Notes: generated by a model not told the origin, from the letters alone. DNA of 64,000 nucleotides from Phytohabitans maris (GCF_031085175.1 NZ_JAVHUY010000002.1:310001-374000); one strand, 5' to 3'; counted from the first letter of the stretch, positions 47,238 to 57,105 are shown. Numbers and translations: made by a program.

Positions 47238-50200
47238 ACGAAGACGAACGCAAAGCACTGGCGGCGCTCAGGTTCGACTGGGCGCCGGTACCCGATGACG
47301 TCTGGCGGCCGTCGCCGTTCCATGTCGAAGGGCTGCACCAAGGCGTCGTCAACGATGTCCTCGCGGGCATGGCCGACGCGAAAGCGAGCAAGGACGCCAG
47401 CCCGCTCGGCCTCGTGTTGAAGGGCCGGCGCGGCTCAGGTAAGACACACCTGCTCGGCTGGGTTCGCCAGCAGATCCAGGACCAGGGCGGCTACTTCTTC
47501 CTGGTGAGCCTGCTCGATGCCAAGGGATTCTGGGACAGTGTCCTGGCCTCGATGCTGGAAGGGCTTTTCCGGAGCGTGCCGGGTAGTGACACCCAGCTGC
47601 GATTGTTCCTGCGGCGCCTTTCGTCGGTGGTTGGCGCACCGCGATCGGCGCGACGAGCCGTCATGGGCGAGACCGAGCTGACCCCGGCCGCGCTGGACGC
47701 CTTCGTCCTCGGCCTGGCCGACTACGACCGGCTGGTCGCGCGCGAGTGCGATGACACCGCCCGCGCGCTCGCCCTCTCCGCCTCGGATGACGTCGCCCAT
47801 CGCGACCTCGCGGAAAACTACTTCAGCTCGGAGCCGGAGGCCGAGCCCGGGGAGCGCGCCCAGTGGCGCATGCGGCGTAAGCCGCGGACCGCGCAGGAGA
47901 TCGTCCGCGAACTGTCCAAGCTGCTCGCGCTGACCGGCCCCACCGTGATGGCCGTCGACCAGATCGACACGCTGATCTCACAGTCGTCGGTGGTGTCGCA
48001 CGACGGCCAGCAGCCCGAACCGTTCAACACCGACGACTGGGCGCAGTTGCTGGTCCTCGAGCAGATCGCGCACGGGTTGATGGCGCTGCGCCAAGACACC
48101 CGCCGGACGCTGACCCTCGTGGCTTGCATTCCACCGTCCTGGATGCTCATTAAAAACAGAGCGACCGACACCGTGCGCGACCGCTTCCGCGAACCCGAGG
48201 AGATGCTGACGATCCGGGATCCGGCCGTCGCGCGGAGCCTCATCGAGAAGCGGTTCGCCCACAGCTTCCGGCAGGTCCGGTTCTCGCCGCCCTATCCGTC
48301 GTGGCCGATCCGTCCCGAGGCGTTCGGCACCGCTGCCAAGTTCACCCCCCGGCAGTTGCTCATCGAAATCGACGCGCACGTCCGCGACTGCCTGCTCAAC
48401 AACCAGGTCCGAGAGCTCAAGCACCTGGGCGAACCGCCAAGCAGCGAGCCGAGTGCGGCGGCACTCGTCCCCACGAGCATCACGGACGACGTACGCAAGC
48501 AGTTTGACGAACGCTTCAGCGAACTGAAGGGCGAAGCCGACGTCGTGACACCGCTCGACCCAGCCCGTGAAGACACCGTCGTTCCGGGTCTGCTTTCGGC
48601 CGGGCTGACGGCATGGATCATCGAACAAGGAGGGACCGACGAAACCTTCAACCAGGACGGTCCGCCGAGCGCCAAACCCGCACTCCACGCCCGGCTCCGG
48701 CGCACCCTCAACGAGGGCACGGAGGACCAGGCGCACTGGTCCTTTCGGGCAATCAGCAGCAGGCACCACGGCGTGGCCGCGCTGCACCGCATCAAGCGAG
48801 CGGTGACGGCGGCAGGTGTCGAATACCAGGTGCCGAAGCGCAGACTCTACTTCCTGCGCAATGGCGCGTGGAGCGGTCCCAAGACATTGAGTGTCATCGA
48901 GGAACTGAAGTCCAAGAACACGACGACGCTGGCTTTCGAAGAGTCTGATCTCCGTACGTTGGCCGCGCTCAAGGTCATGCTCGACGAAGCGGCCGTCGAC
49001 CTCCCCGCGTGGTTGATGCAGCGGCGACCGGCCAGCGAAATCCAGATCTTCCGCCAGGCCATGGCGGTTCCATCGGAGCCGACGACGTCGAAGGCGACCG
49101 AGCCGCCGTCGAATGAGTCGCCGGCCGTCACCGAGCCAACCCCCTCAAGCCAGACGACCGGCGAATCACCGCAAGCCGTGCCGATGCTGACGGTGGGCCA
49201 CGACTACACGACCGGCGAGCCGGTCCGCCTCGCCCTTGAGTCCTTGCGCAAGCACGTCGCGATCTTCGCCGGCTCGGGCTCGGGCAAGACCGTGCTGATC
49301 CGGCGCCTGGTCGAGGAGTGCGCGCTCCACGGCGTTTCCGCCATCGTGCTCGATCCCAACAACGACCTGGCCAGGCTCGGCGACCCGTGGCCGTCGCCGC
49401 CGAAGGCATGGGGCGACGGCGACGCGGGCAAAGCCGCCGACTACATCGCCGGCTCCGAGGTCATGGTATGGACGCCGAGGCGGGAAACCGGGCGACCGCT
49501 GAGCTTCCAGCCGTTGCCAGACTTCAAGAGCGTCCTCGACGACCCGGACGAGTTCAACGAAGCGGTCGACTCGGCGGTGGCCGCGCTGATCCCGCGGGCA
49601 CGGCTCGACAGTCGGGCCACAAAGGCGCACCTCGGCCTCGCCGTCCTGCGACGCGCGGTGGACCACTACGGTCGGCGCGGCGGCAGCACATTGCGCGGCC
49701 TGATCGAGACGCTTTCCGACCTTCCGGACGGGGTGAGTGGGCTCGAAGAAGCCGACAAGATTGCCAGCGGCCTGGCCCAGACACTCACGGCGTCAATCGA
49801 CAACGACCCGATGTTCGGCGGCGACGGCACACCCTTGGACCCGGCCGTCCTGCTGACACCGTCGGCCGGAAAGCGCGCGCGTATCTCGGTGATCAGCCTG
49901 GTCGGACTCCCCTCCGACGACATGCGCCAGAGCTTCGTCAACCAACTGGAGATGGCCCTCTTCGCCTACATCAAGAAGCACCCGGCCGGAGATCGGCCGC
50001 TGCTCGGCCTGTTTGTGATGGACGAAGCCCAGACACTCGCACCATCCGGAACCATGACGGCGTGCACGCAGAGCACCCTTGCTCTGGCCTCCCAGGCGCG
50101 CAAGTACGGCCTCGGGCTGGTATTCGCCACCCAGGCGCCGAAAGGACTGCACAACCGCATTCCAGGCAACGCGGCCACCCAGTTCTACGGCCTACTGAAC

Positions 50201-50407
50201 AGCCCGATCCAGATCGAAGCCGCGCGGGAAATGGCGAAGGCGAAGGGCGGAGACGTCCCGGACGTCTCGCGGCTGAGCACCGGCGAGTTCTACGTCGCGG
50301 CCGAGGGCGAGGCCCCGCGAAAGGTGCGAACGCCGCTGTGCCTCAGCCACCACCCGAAGAGCCCGCTGACGACCGAGGAGGTCATCGAGCGCGCCCGTGC
50401 CCGCTAG
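47234..50407 (+). CDS. Dual P-loop ATPase (N-terminal AAA-like + C-terminal HerA/DUF87-like), operon B
   Basis: The product is 1,057 residues from ATG 47234. The first ATPase has Walker A GRRGSGKT (64-71) and Walker B 'VMAVDQID' (238-245). A Pro/Ser/Thr-rich linker near 620-650 leads to the second, HerA-like ATPase: 'GSGSGKT' near 680, 'VLDPNNDLARLG', Walker B 'LGLFVMDEAQ' near 930, and 'QARKYGLGLVFATQAPKGLH' with an arginine-finger-type end. It is paralogous along its whole length to the gene at <1-3046. HerA-family motors usually form hexamers that thread DNA to a nuclease (NurA, SIR2, DUF4297 partners are known). The extra N-terminal ATPase may sense or load. It is the last gene of operon B. 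Confidence 0.88.
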   Translation: MNEDERKALAALRFDWAPVPDDVWRPSPFHVEGLHQGVVNDVLAGMADAKASKDASPLGLVLKGRRGSGKTHLLGWVRQQIQDQGGYFFLVSLLDAKGFWDSVLASMLEGLFRSVPGSDTQLRLFLRRLSSVVGAPRSARRAVMGETELTPAALDAFVLGLADYDRLVARECDDTARALALSASDDVAHRDLAENYFSSEPEAEPGERAQWRMRRKPRTAQEIVRELSKLLALTGPTVMAVDQIDTLISQSSVVSHDGQQPEPFNTDDWAQLLVLEQIAHGLMALRQDTRRTLTLVACIPPSWMLIKNRATDTVRDRFREPEEMLTIRDPAVARSLIEKRFAHSFRQVRFSPPYPSWPIRPEAFGTAAKFTPRQLLIEIDAHVRDCLLNNQVRELKHLGEPPSSEPSAAALVPTSITDDVRKQFDERFSELKGEADVVTPLDPAREDTVVPGLLSAGLTAWIIEQGGTDETFNQDGPPSAKPALHARLRRTLNEGTEDQAHWSFRAISSRHHGVAALHRIKRAVTAAGVEYQVPKRRLYFLRNGAWSGPKTLSVIEELKSKNTTTLAFEESDLRTLAALKVMLDEAAVDLPAWLMQRRPASEIQIFRQAMAVPSEPTTSKATEPPSNESPAVTEPTPSSQTTGESPQAVPMLTVGHDYTTGEPVRLALESLRKHVAIFAGSGSGKTVLIRRLVEECALHGVSAIVLDPNNDLARLGDPWPSPPKAWGDGDAGKAADYIAGSEVMVWTPRRETGRPLSFQPLPDFKSVLDDPDEFNEAVDSAVAALIPRARLDSRATKAHLGLAVLRRAVDHYGRRGGSTLRGLIETLSDLPDGVSGLEEADKIASGLAQTLTASIDNDPMFGGDGTPLDPAVLLTPSAGKRARISVISLVGLPSDDMRQSFVNQLEMALFAYIKKHPAGDRPLLGLFVMDEAQTLAPSGTMTACTQSTLALASQARKYGLGLVFATQAPKGLHNRIPGNAATQFYGLLNSPIQIEAAREMAKAKGGDVPDVSRLSTGEFYVAAEGEAPRKVRTPLCLSHHPKSPLTTEEVIERARAR

Positions 50408-50414
50408 AGGGCTT

Positions 50415-50590
50415 TCGAATTCCGAAGCACCGCCGGCCGGGTGGTCGGTGAAGCCGAGCGGCAGTGCGTAGTCCACCGACAGCGCCGAACGTGCTGGCCG
50501 TCGCCCCGAGCAGGCGCCCGTTCCGGTACAGGGAGAGCTGCCGAGAGGCGTCGTCGTACCAGTCGAGGATGCCCACCGCGCTGGTCCGTT
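50415..50590 (-). pseudogene. Possible gene remnant at the island's right edge
   Basis: Minus-strand translation from GTG 50576 reads 'MGILDWYDDASRQLSLYRNG' and 'RLLGATASTFGAV'. One frame over it continues 'LSVDYALPLGFTDHPAGG', both with good codon bias. A one-base change would join them. The frame then meets the 3' end of operon B. I do not recognise the family. Confidence 0.35.
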
Positions 50591-50641
50591 TCCGGTTGCA
50601 TCGCGTTTCGCCTTTCCGGCACTCCCGGGCATAGTGGTGCG

Positions 50642-52186
50642 ATGGCCCACCGCTCTCGGGTCCAGCTGGCAGTGCTGCTGGCGGCCGTCATACTCCTCAC
50701 CATCGGTGTCGCTCGTTGGCAGACCCGGCCGGGCGCCGCGACCCAGCCGGCGGCCGTGACCAGCGCCTGCGCCGGACACCCGCTCACCGCCACCCGCCAG
50801 CTGCGCGGCATGTGGCTGACCACGGTGAGCAACGTCGACTGGCCCAGCCGCCCCGGCCTGCCCGAAGACCAGGTCAAGGCGGAGTACCGGGAGTGGCTCG
50901 ACCTGGCCCAGCGGCGCGGCCACAACGCGGTCTTCGTGCACGTACGGCCGGCCGGCGACGCGTTCTGGCAGTCCGACTACGCGCCGTGGTCCTACTACCT
51001 GACCGGGCGGCGGGACGGGCAGGGTCCGGGGTGGGACCCGATGGCGTTCATGATCTCCGAGGCGCACGCCCGCAACCTGGAGTTCCACGCCTGGTTCAAC
51101 CCGTACAAGGCGAGCCAGTCCGGCGTGTTCGCCGAGCTGCCGGGCAACCATCCCCTCCGCGCGCACCCGGACTGGGCGGTGGCCTACCCGGCGAAGGGCA
51201 AGGGCAGCCGGCTGTACTACAACCCCGGCATCCCGGAGGCGCGAAAGTTCGTGGAGGACTCGATCCTCGACGCGGTCAACCGGTACGACCTCGACGGCGT
51301 GCACTTCGACGACTTCTTCTACCCGTACCCCCAGGGACGCGAGGACTTCGCCGACGAGGCCACGTTCAAGGCGCGGGGGCGGGGCATCGCCAGCAAGGCC
51401 GACTGGCGGCGCGACAACGTCAACCTGCTGGTCCGCGAGACGAACGAGCGGATCAAGGCGGCCAAGCCGTGGGTGAAGTTCGGCATCAGCCCGTTCGGCA
51501 TCTGGCGCAACGCGTCGACCGACCCGCTCGGCTCGCCCACCCGCGGGCTGCAGAGCTACGACGCGATCTACGCGGACACCCGGCTCTGGGTGCGGGAACG
51601 CTGGGTCGACTACATCGTGCCGCAGCTCTACTGGCACATCGGCTTCGCGGTCGCCGACTACGCCAAGCTGCTGCCCTGGTGGTCAGAGCTGGTGGCGAAC
51701 AGCCCGGTGCAGCTCTACGTGGGCCAGGCCGACTACCGCGTCGGGCAGAAGGGCGCGTGGAGCAACCCGGGCGAGCTCGACAAGCAGCTCGCGCTCAACC
51801 GCAAGTACCGGGTGACCGGCAGCGTCCACTTCAGCGCGCGGCAGGTGAAGGCCGACCGGCTCGGCGCCGTGTCGCGGTACGCGGCTGCCCACTACGCCGA
51901 GCCCGCGCTCGTACCGGCGATGCCGCACCTGCCCGCGAAACGGCCGCCCACGCCCGAGGTCGAGGCGGATCGCGTGGACGGCGCCGTACGGCTGCGCTGG
52001 GAAGGGGACGCGACCAGCTACGCGGTCTACCGGGTCGACGGCGACGCGGCGAGGCTGGTCGGCACCACGCGCGGTACCACCTGGGTGGACACCACGAAGA
52101 GCGAGGCGCCGCACACCTACTGCGTCACCGGACTCGATCGATTGTGGAACGAAGGCAGCGCGAGCGAACCGCGCGTCGTCGCGTAG
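50642..52186 (+). CDS. GHL10-type secreted glycosyl hydrolase-like protein
   Basis: ATG 50642 gives 514 residues with an N-terminal signal/anchor helix ('VQLAVLLAAVILLTIGVARW'). The catalytic-barrel domain follows: 'LRGMWLTTVSNVDWPSRPGL', 'FVHVRPAGDAFWQSDYAPWS', 'EFHAWFNPYK', 'DGVHFDDFFYPYP', 'FGISPFGIW', 'VPQLYWHIG', typical of the glycosyl-hydrolase-like 10 family. The last ~80 residues resemble a fibronectin III domain ('RLRWEGDATSYAVYRVDG'). It is the first clearly chromosomal gene to the right of operon B. Substrate is probably a cell-wall or extracellular glycan. Confidence 0.85.
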   Translation: MAHRSRVQLAVLLAAVILLTIGVARWQTRPGAATQPAAVTSACAGHPLTATRQLRGMWLTTVSNVDWPSRPGLPEDQVKAEYREWLDLAQRRGHNAVFVHVRPAGDAFWQSDYAPWSYYLTGRRDGQGPGWDPMAFMISEAHARNLEFHAWFNPYKASQSGVFAELPGNHPLRAHPDWAVAYPAKGKGSRLYYNPGIPEARKFVEDSILDAVNRYDLDGVHFDDFFYPYPQGREDFADEATFKARGRGIASKADWRRDNVNLLVRETNERIKAAKPWVKFGISPFGIWRNASTDPLGSPTRGLQSYDAIYADTRLWVRERWVDYIVPQLYWHIGFAVADYAKLLPWWSELVANSPVQLYVGQADYRVGQKGAWSNPGELDKQLALNRKYRVTGSVHFSARQVKADRLGAVSRYAAAHYAEPALVPAMPHLPAKRPPTPEVEADRVDGAVRLRWEGDATSYAVYRVDGDAARLVGTTRGTTWVDTTKSEAPHTYCVTGLDRLWNEGSASEPRVVA

Positions 52187-52330
52187 ACACGCTTTGCAAT
52201 CCATCACCGAACGTCGCTGTCTTCTGACCCTTTTTCTCGTACTTTTGCCTGGTCAGAGCGTTACTGAAGGCCGCTGTAGATCCGGTAAGCTTTCCGGCGG
52301 TCTGCCGCGCGACGGTGCCCCCACGGCGCC

Positions 52331-52456
52331 GGCGGCACACCGCCGCCTAATCGCCCGCACGGGCGAGTCGGGGAACCAGGTAACTGGGGTGAATCCGCGC
52401 GCAGCGGTAGGGGTCCTTCCGTCCCGAACCCGTCAGCTAACCCGGCCGGCGGCCGA
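52331..52456 (+). ncRNA. c-di-AMP (ydaO/yuaA) riboswitch
   Basis: The leader contains the conserved blocks of this riboswitch in order: GGGGAACCAGG (52370-52380), GGGGTGAATCC (52386-52395), AGCGGTAGGGGTCC, TTCCGTCCCGAACCCG and TCAGCTAACCCGG. It ends just before GGGAGGA of the cell-wall enzyme gene at 52471. In actinobacteria this RNA controls peptidoglycan-hydrolase genes, binding c-di-AMP to turn expression off. Confidence 0.88.
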
Positions 52457-52470
52457 TGGGAGGACTGTGC

Positions 52471-53505
52471 ATGACGGCATCCGTACGCCGCCGGCGGTGG
52501 TCGCTGGTCGTAGCCCTGGTCGCCGCGGCGGCCGCGTTGCTTTCCGGGGTGGCCTTCGGGCCGGGTGGAGCGGCCGCCGCGCCGAAGCCCAACCCCGGCA
52601 ACGAGGGAAGCACACCGCTGCTGCGGGACGTGCTCTCCGAGACGAGCAAGGGGTACATCGACGCCCGCAACGCGGTCACCAAGTCGCGTAACCGGCAGCT
52701 CCAGCTCCAGCTCGAACTGCAGAAGGCCGACGAGACGGTCAAGGCGATGGAGCCCGAGATCCAGCTCGTGGTCGCCGCCTCGTACCGCAACGGCCGCATC
52801 GGGCCGATGAGCATGCTGCTCAACAGCTCCTCCCCCGACGACCTCCTGCAGCGGGCGGCCGCCCTCGACCTGCTCGCCGCCCGCGACAACGCCAAGCTCG
52901 CCAAGCTCAACGCCGCCCTCGACCAGGCCACCCGCGCCAAGGCGGCGATCGACGCGGAGCTCAAGGAGGAGCAGAAGCAGCTCGCCATCATGGCCAAGCA
53001 GAAGTCCGAGGCGGAAAAGGCACTGAAGCTGGTCGGCGGCAAGGCGACCGGCGGCTTCGTGAGCGCCACCTCGCCGGTGGCCCGGCCGGCGCCACGCAAC
53101 AGCGACGGCGGGTTCTCCTCGCAGGGCTGCACCGCCGACGACCCGACGACCGGCCGCTGCATCACGCCGCGCACGCTGCACATGCTCAAGGAGACCCAGC
53201 GGCTCGGCTTCAACCGCTTCGTCAGCTGCTACCGGCCCGGCGGCCCGTACGAGCACCCCAAGGGGCGCGCCTGCGACTGGTCCGCCGAAAAGAACGGCTT
53301 CGGCGGCGACGCGGCCGGCTCCGACAAGCTCTACGGCAACAACCTCGCCGCCTTCTTCGTCCGCAACGCCGACCGGCTCGGCATCATGTACGTAATCTGG
53401 TACCGCCAGTTCTGGTCACCCGCGAACGGCTGGCAGTCCTACAGCGGCGCCGGCGGCGACCCGTCCAGCGACCACACCAACCACGTACACATATCGATGC
53501 TGTAG
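52471..53505 (+). CDS. Secreted coiled-coil protein with peptidase-like C-terminus (cell-wall enzyme)
   Basis: ATG 52471 has GGGAGGA seven bases upstream. The product is 344 residues with a signal peptide (~1-37, ending AAAA-P). Residues ~45-195 are coiled coil ('SRNRQLQLQLELQKADETVK', 'ELKEEQKQLAIMAKQKSEAE'), as in RipA/PcsB-type hydrolases. The C-terminal ~110 residues are an ARB_07466-type domain ('FNRFVSCYRPGG', 'PKGRACDWSAEKNGF', 'SSDHTNHVHISML') with His/Asp pattern of M15-like peptidases. The riboswitch just upstream links expression to c-di-AMP, fitting a role in cell-wall remodelling. Confidence 0.88.
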   Translation: MTASVRRRRWSLVVALVAAAAALLSGVAFGPGGAAAAPKPNPGNEGSTPLLRDVLSETSKGYIDARNAVTKSRNRQLQLQLELQKADETVKAMEPEIQLVVAASYRNGRIGPMSMLLNSSSPDDLLQRAAALDLLAARDNAKLAKLNAALDQATRAKAAIDAELKEEQKQLAIMAKQKSEAEKALKLVGGKATGGFVSATSPVARPAPRNSDGGFSSQGCTADDPTTGRCITPRTLHMLKETQRLGFNRFVSCYRPGGPYEHPKGRACDWSAEKNGFGGDAAGSDKLYGNNLAAFFVRNADRLGIMYVIWYRQFWSPANGWQSYSGAGGDPSSDHTNHVHISML

Positions 53506-53526
53506 CACGCCCGATTCGAGATAGAA

Positions 53527-53559
53527 ATTCGAGCTACCGCGATGTCCGCGGTGGTCCGG
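53527..53559 (+). repeat. Repeat arm X, copy 1
   Basis: This 33-bp segment starts ATTCGAGCTACCGCG. It matches the reverse complement of 63753-63785 at 32 of 33 positions. Confidence 0.75.
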
Positions 53560-53705
53560 ACCGTTGCTCCCGCGGCCTCACCCCGCGCGGTCGGCGATCT
53601 CACCCCGGCCCCTGCGGGGAGCCGGCGCCACATCTGATACGGACCGGGGCAGACCCCGCTCGACAGCGGACCGTCCCAGCAGATCGTGGTACCAATCCGC
53701 CCGCC

Positions 53706-53833
53706 CGAGGGCACCTGCGTACCACGATCTCGACCACGGCCGGTGTTGATCGCGGCCCGGCCCGCCTGGGCCGGTCGACGGCCTGACGCTCGTGGGCGTG
53801 CCAGCTCACGAGCTTGGTCGAACTCGCGTGAGT
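53706..53833 (+). repeat. Repeat body Y, copy 1
   Basis: It shares GAGGGCACCTG, TACCACGATCTC, CGGCCTGACG, CAGCTCAC and CTTG..CGAA blocks with 63630-63752 in the same orientation. Confidence 0.6.
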
Positions 53834-53955
53834 GGCGGCGAGCGCCAGCTCGCCGCCGGCCGCAGCGGTGCCCGCGGGAGCATGCGGTCCGCAGCTGGCG
53901 CGGGCCGGGGCAAAGCTGCCTGGCCCGATTTGGAAAGCGCTCCAGAGGGTGCGAA

Positions 53956-53983
53956 AAAGCCCCGCGCGACCGCGCGGGGCTTT
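53956..53983 (-). terminator. Intrinsic terminator of the GH65 operon
   Basis: A perfect 13-bp stem AAAGCCCCGCGCG / CGCGCGGGGCTTT with a 2-base loop lies 12 bp after the GH65 stop. On the minus strand it is followed by a TTTTTC run. Confidence 0.85.
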
Positions 53984-53995
53984 CGGTCGTGGTGC

Positions 53996-56365
53996 CTACT
54001 GGTCGGGCATCCGGCGGGCCGGGGCCCGGCCGAAGGGCTGGCGCGGCGGCGGGCCGACCGGGGCCAGCGCGGGGATGGTCAGGGTCAGCGGGCTGTCGCT
54101 GGTGACCGTGACGTGCTCCCCGTGGTGGAGCAGGTCGAGCTTGGCGCCCTCGCCGCCGTTGCGCAGCGAGTAGGTCACCTCGTCCGGCTGGACGCTGACC
54201 CGCAGCCGGAGCCCGCGCCAGAGCAGCGAGAACTCCATGTGGTTGATCCGGCTGGGCAGGCGCGGCGCGAACGACAGGTTGCCGCCGTGGTCGCGCATGC
54301 CGCCGAGTCCCGCCACCACGGCCAGCCAGGCGCCGGCGAGCGCGGCGATGTGCAGGCCCTCGCGGGTGTTGTTGTGGATGTCGTGCAGGTCCATCAGCGC
54401 GGCTTCGCCGAGGTAGTCGTGGGCCAGCTCTAGATGGCCCACCTCGGCGGCCATGACCGCCTGGGTGCAGGTCGACAGCGACGAGTCGCGCACGGTGCGC
54501 TGCTCGTAGTAGGCGAAGTTGCGCGCCTTCTGCTCGGGCGTGAACGCGTCACCCCGCCAGTGCATGGCCAGCACCAGGTCGGCCTGCTTGAGGACCTGCT
54601 TGCGGTACAGGTCGAAGTACGGGTAGTTGAGCAGCAGCGGGTAGCCGCTGGGCGGGGTGGCCGCGAAGTCCCACTCCTGGAGCCGGGTGAACTCCTCGCA
54701 CTGCTGGTGTACGCCGAGCTCCTTGTCGTACGGGACGTGCATCGCCGCGGCCGCGTCGCGCCAGGACGCCGCCTCCTCCTCGTCGACGCCGAGCCGGCGG
54801 GCCTGCTCCGGGTGGCGCAGGGCGGCGTCGGCGGCGCCGATGAGGTTCTTTTGGGCCATCAGGTTGGTGTAGATGTTGTCGTTGACGACCGCGGTGTACT
54901 CGTCGGGGCCGGTGACGCCGTCGATGTGGAAGACCCCATGCCGGTCGTGGTGGCCCAGCGAGCGCCACAGCCGCGCGGTGTCGACCAGCAGCTCCAGCCC
55001 GACCTCGCGCTCGAAGTCGAGGTCGCCGCTGGCCACCACGTACCGCTGGACCGCGTCGGCGATGTCGGCGCCGATGTGGAAGGCCGCGGTGCCGGCCGGC
55101 CAGTAGCCGGAGCACTCGTGCCCGCGGACGGTGCGCCACGGGAAGGCGGCGCCCTTGAGCCCGAGCGTCTGCGCCCGCTCCCGGGCCAGGTCGAGCGTGG
55201 CGTGCCGCCACCGCAGCCCGTGCGTGACCGCCTCCGGCTGCGTGTACGTCAGCACGGGCAGCACGAACGTCTCGGTGTCCCAGAAGACGTGCCCGTCGTA
55301 CCCGGGGCCGGTGAGGCCCTTGGCCGCGATCGGCCGCATCTCCGCACGGGCGCCGGCCTGCAGCACGTGGAAGAGCGCGAAGCGCACCGCCTGCTGCACC
55401 TCGGGGTCGCCCTCCAGCCGCACGTCGGCGGCGTCCCAGAAGGCGTCGAGGTACTTGCGCTGCTCGCGGACCAGCCCGTCCCAGCCGGAGAACTTGGCCG
55501 AGGCGACCGCCGCCCCGACCTGGTCGCGCAGCGCCGGGAACGAGCGGCGGCTGGACCAGCCGTACGCGAGGATCTTGACCACGCGCAGCTTTTCGCCCGG
55601 CTTGAGCACGGTCGCGACCGTGGTGCGGGCGAAGTCCGGGTAGGCCTCGGTGCTGACCGACGTGCGCTCCGGCCCGTCGATCTCGTGCTCCATCGCGGCG
55701 GCCATGCGCAGGCCGCTCTTCTTGGTGCGGTGGATCAACAGCCCGCCCGCGGCGGTCGCCAGGTGCTCCTCGGCCTTGAGCGGGGCCTTGAGCACGGCGG
55801 CGACCCGGGGGTCTTTGCGGGTGGGCGGCAGCTCCTCGTTGGCCACGAGCTCGGACTGCACGATCAGGCGCAGCGGCCGGTCGTCGGCCACCTCCACCTC
55901 GTAGCAGATCGCGGCGACCGCGCGCTGCGTGAAGGAGACCAGGCGGGTGCTGTGGACGCGCACCGCCCGCCCGGCCGGCGAGACCCACTCGACCGTACGG
56001 TCGAGCGTGCCCGTCTGGAGGTCGAGGACGCGCTGGTGGGTGCGCACCTCGCCGTATCGGACGTCGAAGGGCTCGTCGTCGACCAGCAGGCGGATGAGCT
56101 TGCCGTTCGTGACGTTTACGACCGTCTGTCCGGACTCGGGGAAGCCGTAGCCGGCCTCCGCGTAGGGCAGGGGTCGCAACTCGTAGAACGAGTTGAGATA
56201 AGTGCCCGGCAACCCGTGCGGTTCACCCTCGTCAAGGTTACCGCGGAGTCCAATGTGGCCATTGGACAGCGCGAAGACCGACTCAGACTGAGCCAGCACA
56301 TCAAGGTCGAGCCGGGTCTCCCGGACGTGCCAGGGCTCTACCGGGTAAGCCCGCTCACGGATCAT
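53996..56365 (-). CDS. GH65 family phosphorylase/hydrolase (trehalose/maltose/kojibiose type)
   Basis: ATG 56365 overlaps the HAD gene stop (ATGA). The product is 789 residues. It has an N-terminal beta-sandwich ('[20 protein letters not shown]', 'GTYLNSFYE'), a central (alpha/alpha)6 barrel ('[20 protein letters not shown]', '[13 protein letters not shown]') and the catalytic acid Glu in '[12 protein letters not shown]' near 486. A C-terminal beta-sheet domain follows ('[15 protein letters not shown]'). The family phosphorolyses alpha-glucosides to beta-glucose-1-phosphate. The coupled beta-phosphoglucomutase-like gene supports a phosphorylase. The exact disaccharide cannot be read from sequence. 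Confidence 0.92.
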   Translation of the reverse strand: MIRERAYPVEPWHVRETRLDLDVLAQSESVFALSNGHIGLRGNLDEGEPHGLPGTYLNSFYELRPLPYAEAGYGFPESGQTVVNVTNGKLIRLLVDDEPFDVRYGEVRTHQRVLDLQTGTLDRTVEWVSPAGRAVRVHSTRLVSFTQRAVAAICYEVEVADDRPLRLIVQSELVANEELPPTRKDPRVAAVLKAPLKAEEHLATAAGGLLIHRTKKSGLRMAAAMEHEIDGPERTSVSTEAYPDFARTTVATVLKPGEKLRVVKILAYGWSSRRSFPALRDQVGAAVASAKFSGWDGLVREQRKYLDAFWDAADVRLEGDPEVQQAVRFALFHVLQAGARAEMRPIAAKGLTGPGYDGHVFWDTETFVLPVLTYTQPEAVTHGLRWRHATLDLARERAQTLGLKGAAFPWRTVRGHECSGYWPAGTAAFHIGADIADAVQRYVVASGDLDFEREVGLELLVDTARLWRSLGHHDRHGVFHIDGVTGPDEYTAVVNDNIYTNLMAQKNLIGAADAALRHPEQARRLGVDEEEAASWRDAAAAMHVPYDKELGVHQQCEEFTRLQEWDFAATPPSGYPLLLNYPYFDLYRKQVLKQADLVLAMHWRGDAFTPEQKARNFAYYEQRTVRDSSLSTCTQAVMAAEVGHLELAHDYLGEAALMDLHDIHNNTREGLHIAALAGAWLAVVAGLGGMRDHGGNLSFAPRLPSRINHMEFSLLWRGLRLRVSVQPDEVTYSLRNGGEGAKLDLLHHGEHVTVTSDSPLTLTIPALAPVGPPPRQPFGRAPARRMPDQ

Positions 56366-57105
56366 GGATTCTCCAGCAAGTCACTGAGGTCGCGCACGAC
56401 GACGTGGGCGCCGTGCTTGTATAGCGCGTCGGTTTGACCGACCCGGTCGACCCCGACGACGAAGCCGAAATCGCCAGCGCGGCCGGCCTCCACACCGGCC
56501 AGGGCGTCTTCGAAAACGGCCGCAGCCGACGGCGCGACGCCGAGCAGCTTAGCTGCGTCGAGGAACGTATCGGGGTGCGGCTTGCCGCGTAGATTGTCGC
56601 GTCGGGCGACGGTGCCGTCGACGACCACTTCGACCTCGTCGATGAGGCCAGTAACGGTCAGAATATCGCGGCAATTGGCGCTTGCGGAGACCACAGCGCG
56701 ACGCAATCCTGACTCGCGGACCGCCTTGAGATAGGCGACCGAACCCTCGTAGACCTCCACCCCGTCTTCGCGGATGTGGCGCAGCAGCAGCTGGTTCTTA
56801 CGGTTGCCGATGCCGTTGACGGTCTCGACGCTCGGCGGGTCGTCCGGGCTGCCCTCGGGGAGCGTGATCCCCCGCGAGCCGAGGAAGGTGCGCACGCCGT
56901 CCGCCCGCGGCCGGCCGTCGACGAACCTGTTGTAGTCGTCACCGGGATCAAACGGACGAAACGGCTCACCCGTACGCTCGGCACGGTCGCGCAGGTAGGC
57001 GTCGAAGGTCTCCTTCCACGCGGCGTTATGCACCTTCGCGGTCTGCGTCAGCACACCGTCGAGATCGAACAAACAGGCGGTAACGCCATCGGGGAGTCCC
57101 AACAC
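56362..57105 (-). CDS. pgmB: Beta-phosphoglucomutase-family HAD hydrolase
   Basis: GTG 57105 gives 247 residues. HAD motifs are visible: motif I '[10 protein letters not shown]' with nucleophile Asp, motif II in 'RAVVSASAN', motif III Lys in 'RGKPHPDTF' and motif IV '[12 protein letters not shown]'. The cap domain has the conserved '[15 protein letters not shown]'. The gene is coupled to GH65 by a 4-base overlap, so it probably converts beta-glucose-1-phosphate from the phosphorylase to glucose-6-phosphate. A longer upstream frame to 57711 is non-coding. Confidence 0.9.
   Translation of the reverse strand: MLGLPDGVTACLFDLDGVLTQTAKVHNAAWKETFDAYLRDRAERTGEPFRPFDPGDDYNRFVDGRPRADGVRTFLGSRGITLPEGSPDDPPSVETVNGIGNRKNQLLLRHIREDGVEVYEGSVAYLKAVRESGLRRAVVSASANCRDILTVTGLIDEVEVVVDGTVARRDNLRGKPHPDTFLDAAKLLGVAPSAAAVFEDALAGVEAGRAGDFGFVVGVDRVGQTDALYKHGAHVVVRDLSDLLENP

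Larger units (their letters stand above)
53506..53955. other. Convergent intergenic region holding a dispersed repeat
   Basis: No gene. It carries repeat arm X at 53527-53559 and body Y at about 53706-53833, both found again near 63.7 kb. Confidence 0.5.

Noticed and set aside
47234-50407. Operon B as a BREX or DndFGH system
   Set aside because: No PglX/PglZ/BrxL or Dnd modification genes are present, and the operon composition differs; similarity is limited to shared ATPase folds.
50192-51637. 481-codon open frame on the minus strand
   Set aside because: It is antisense to the end of the ATPase gene and to the GHL10 gene, which have clear domains and ribosome sites; the frame is an effect of high GC.
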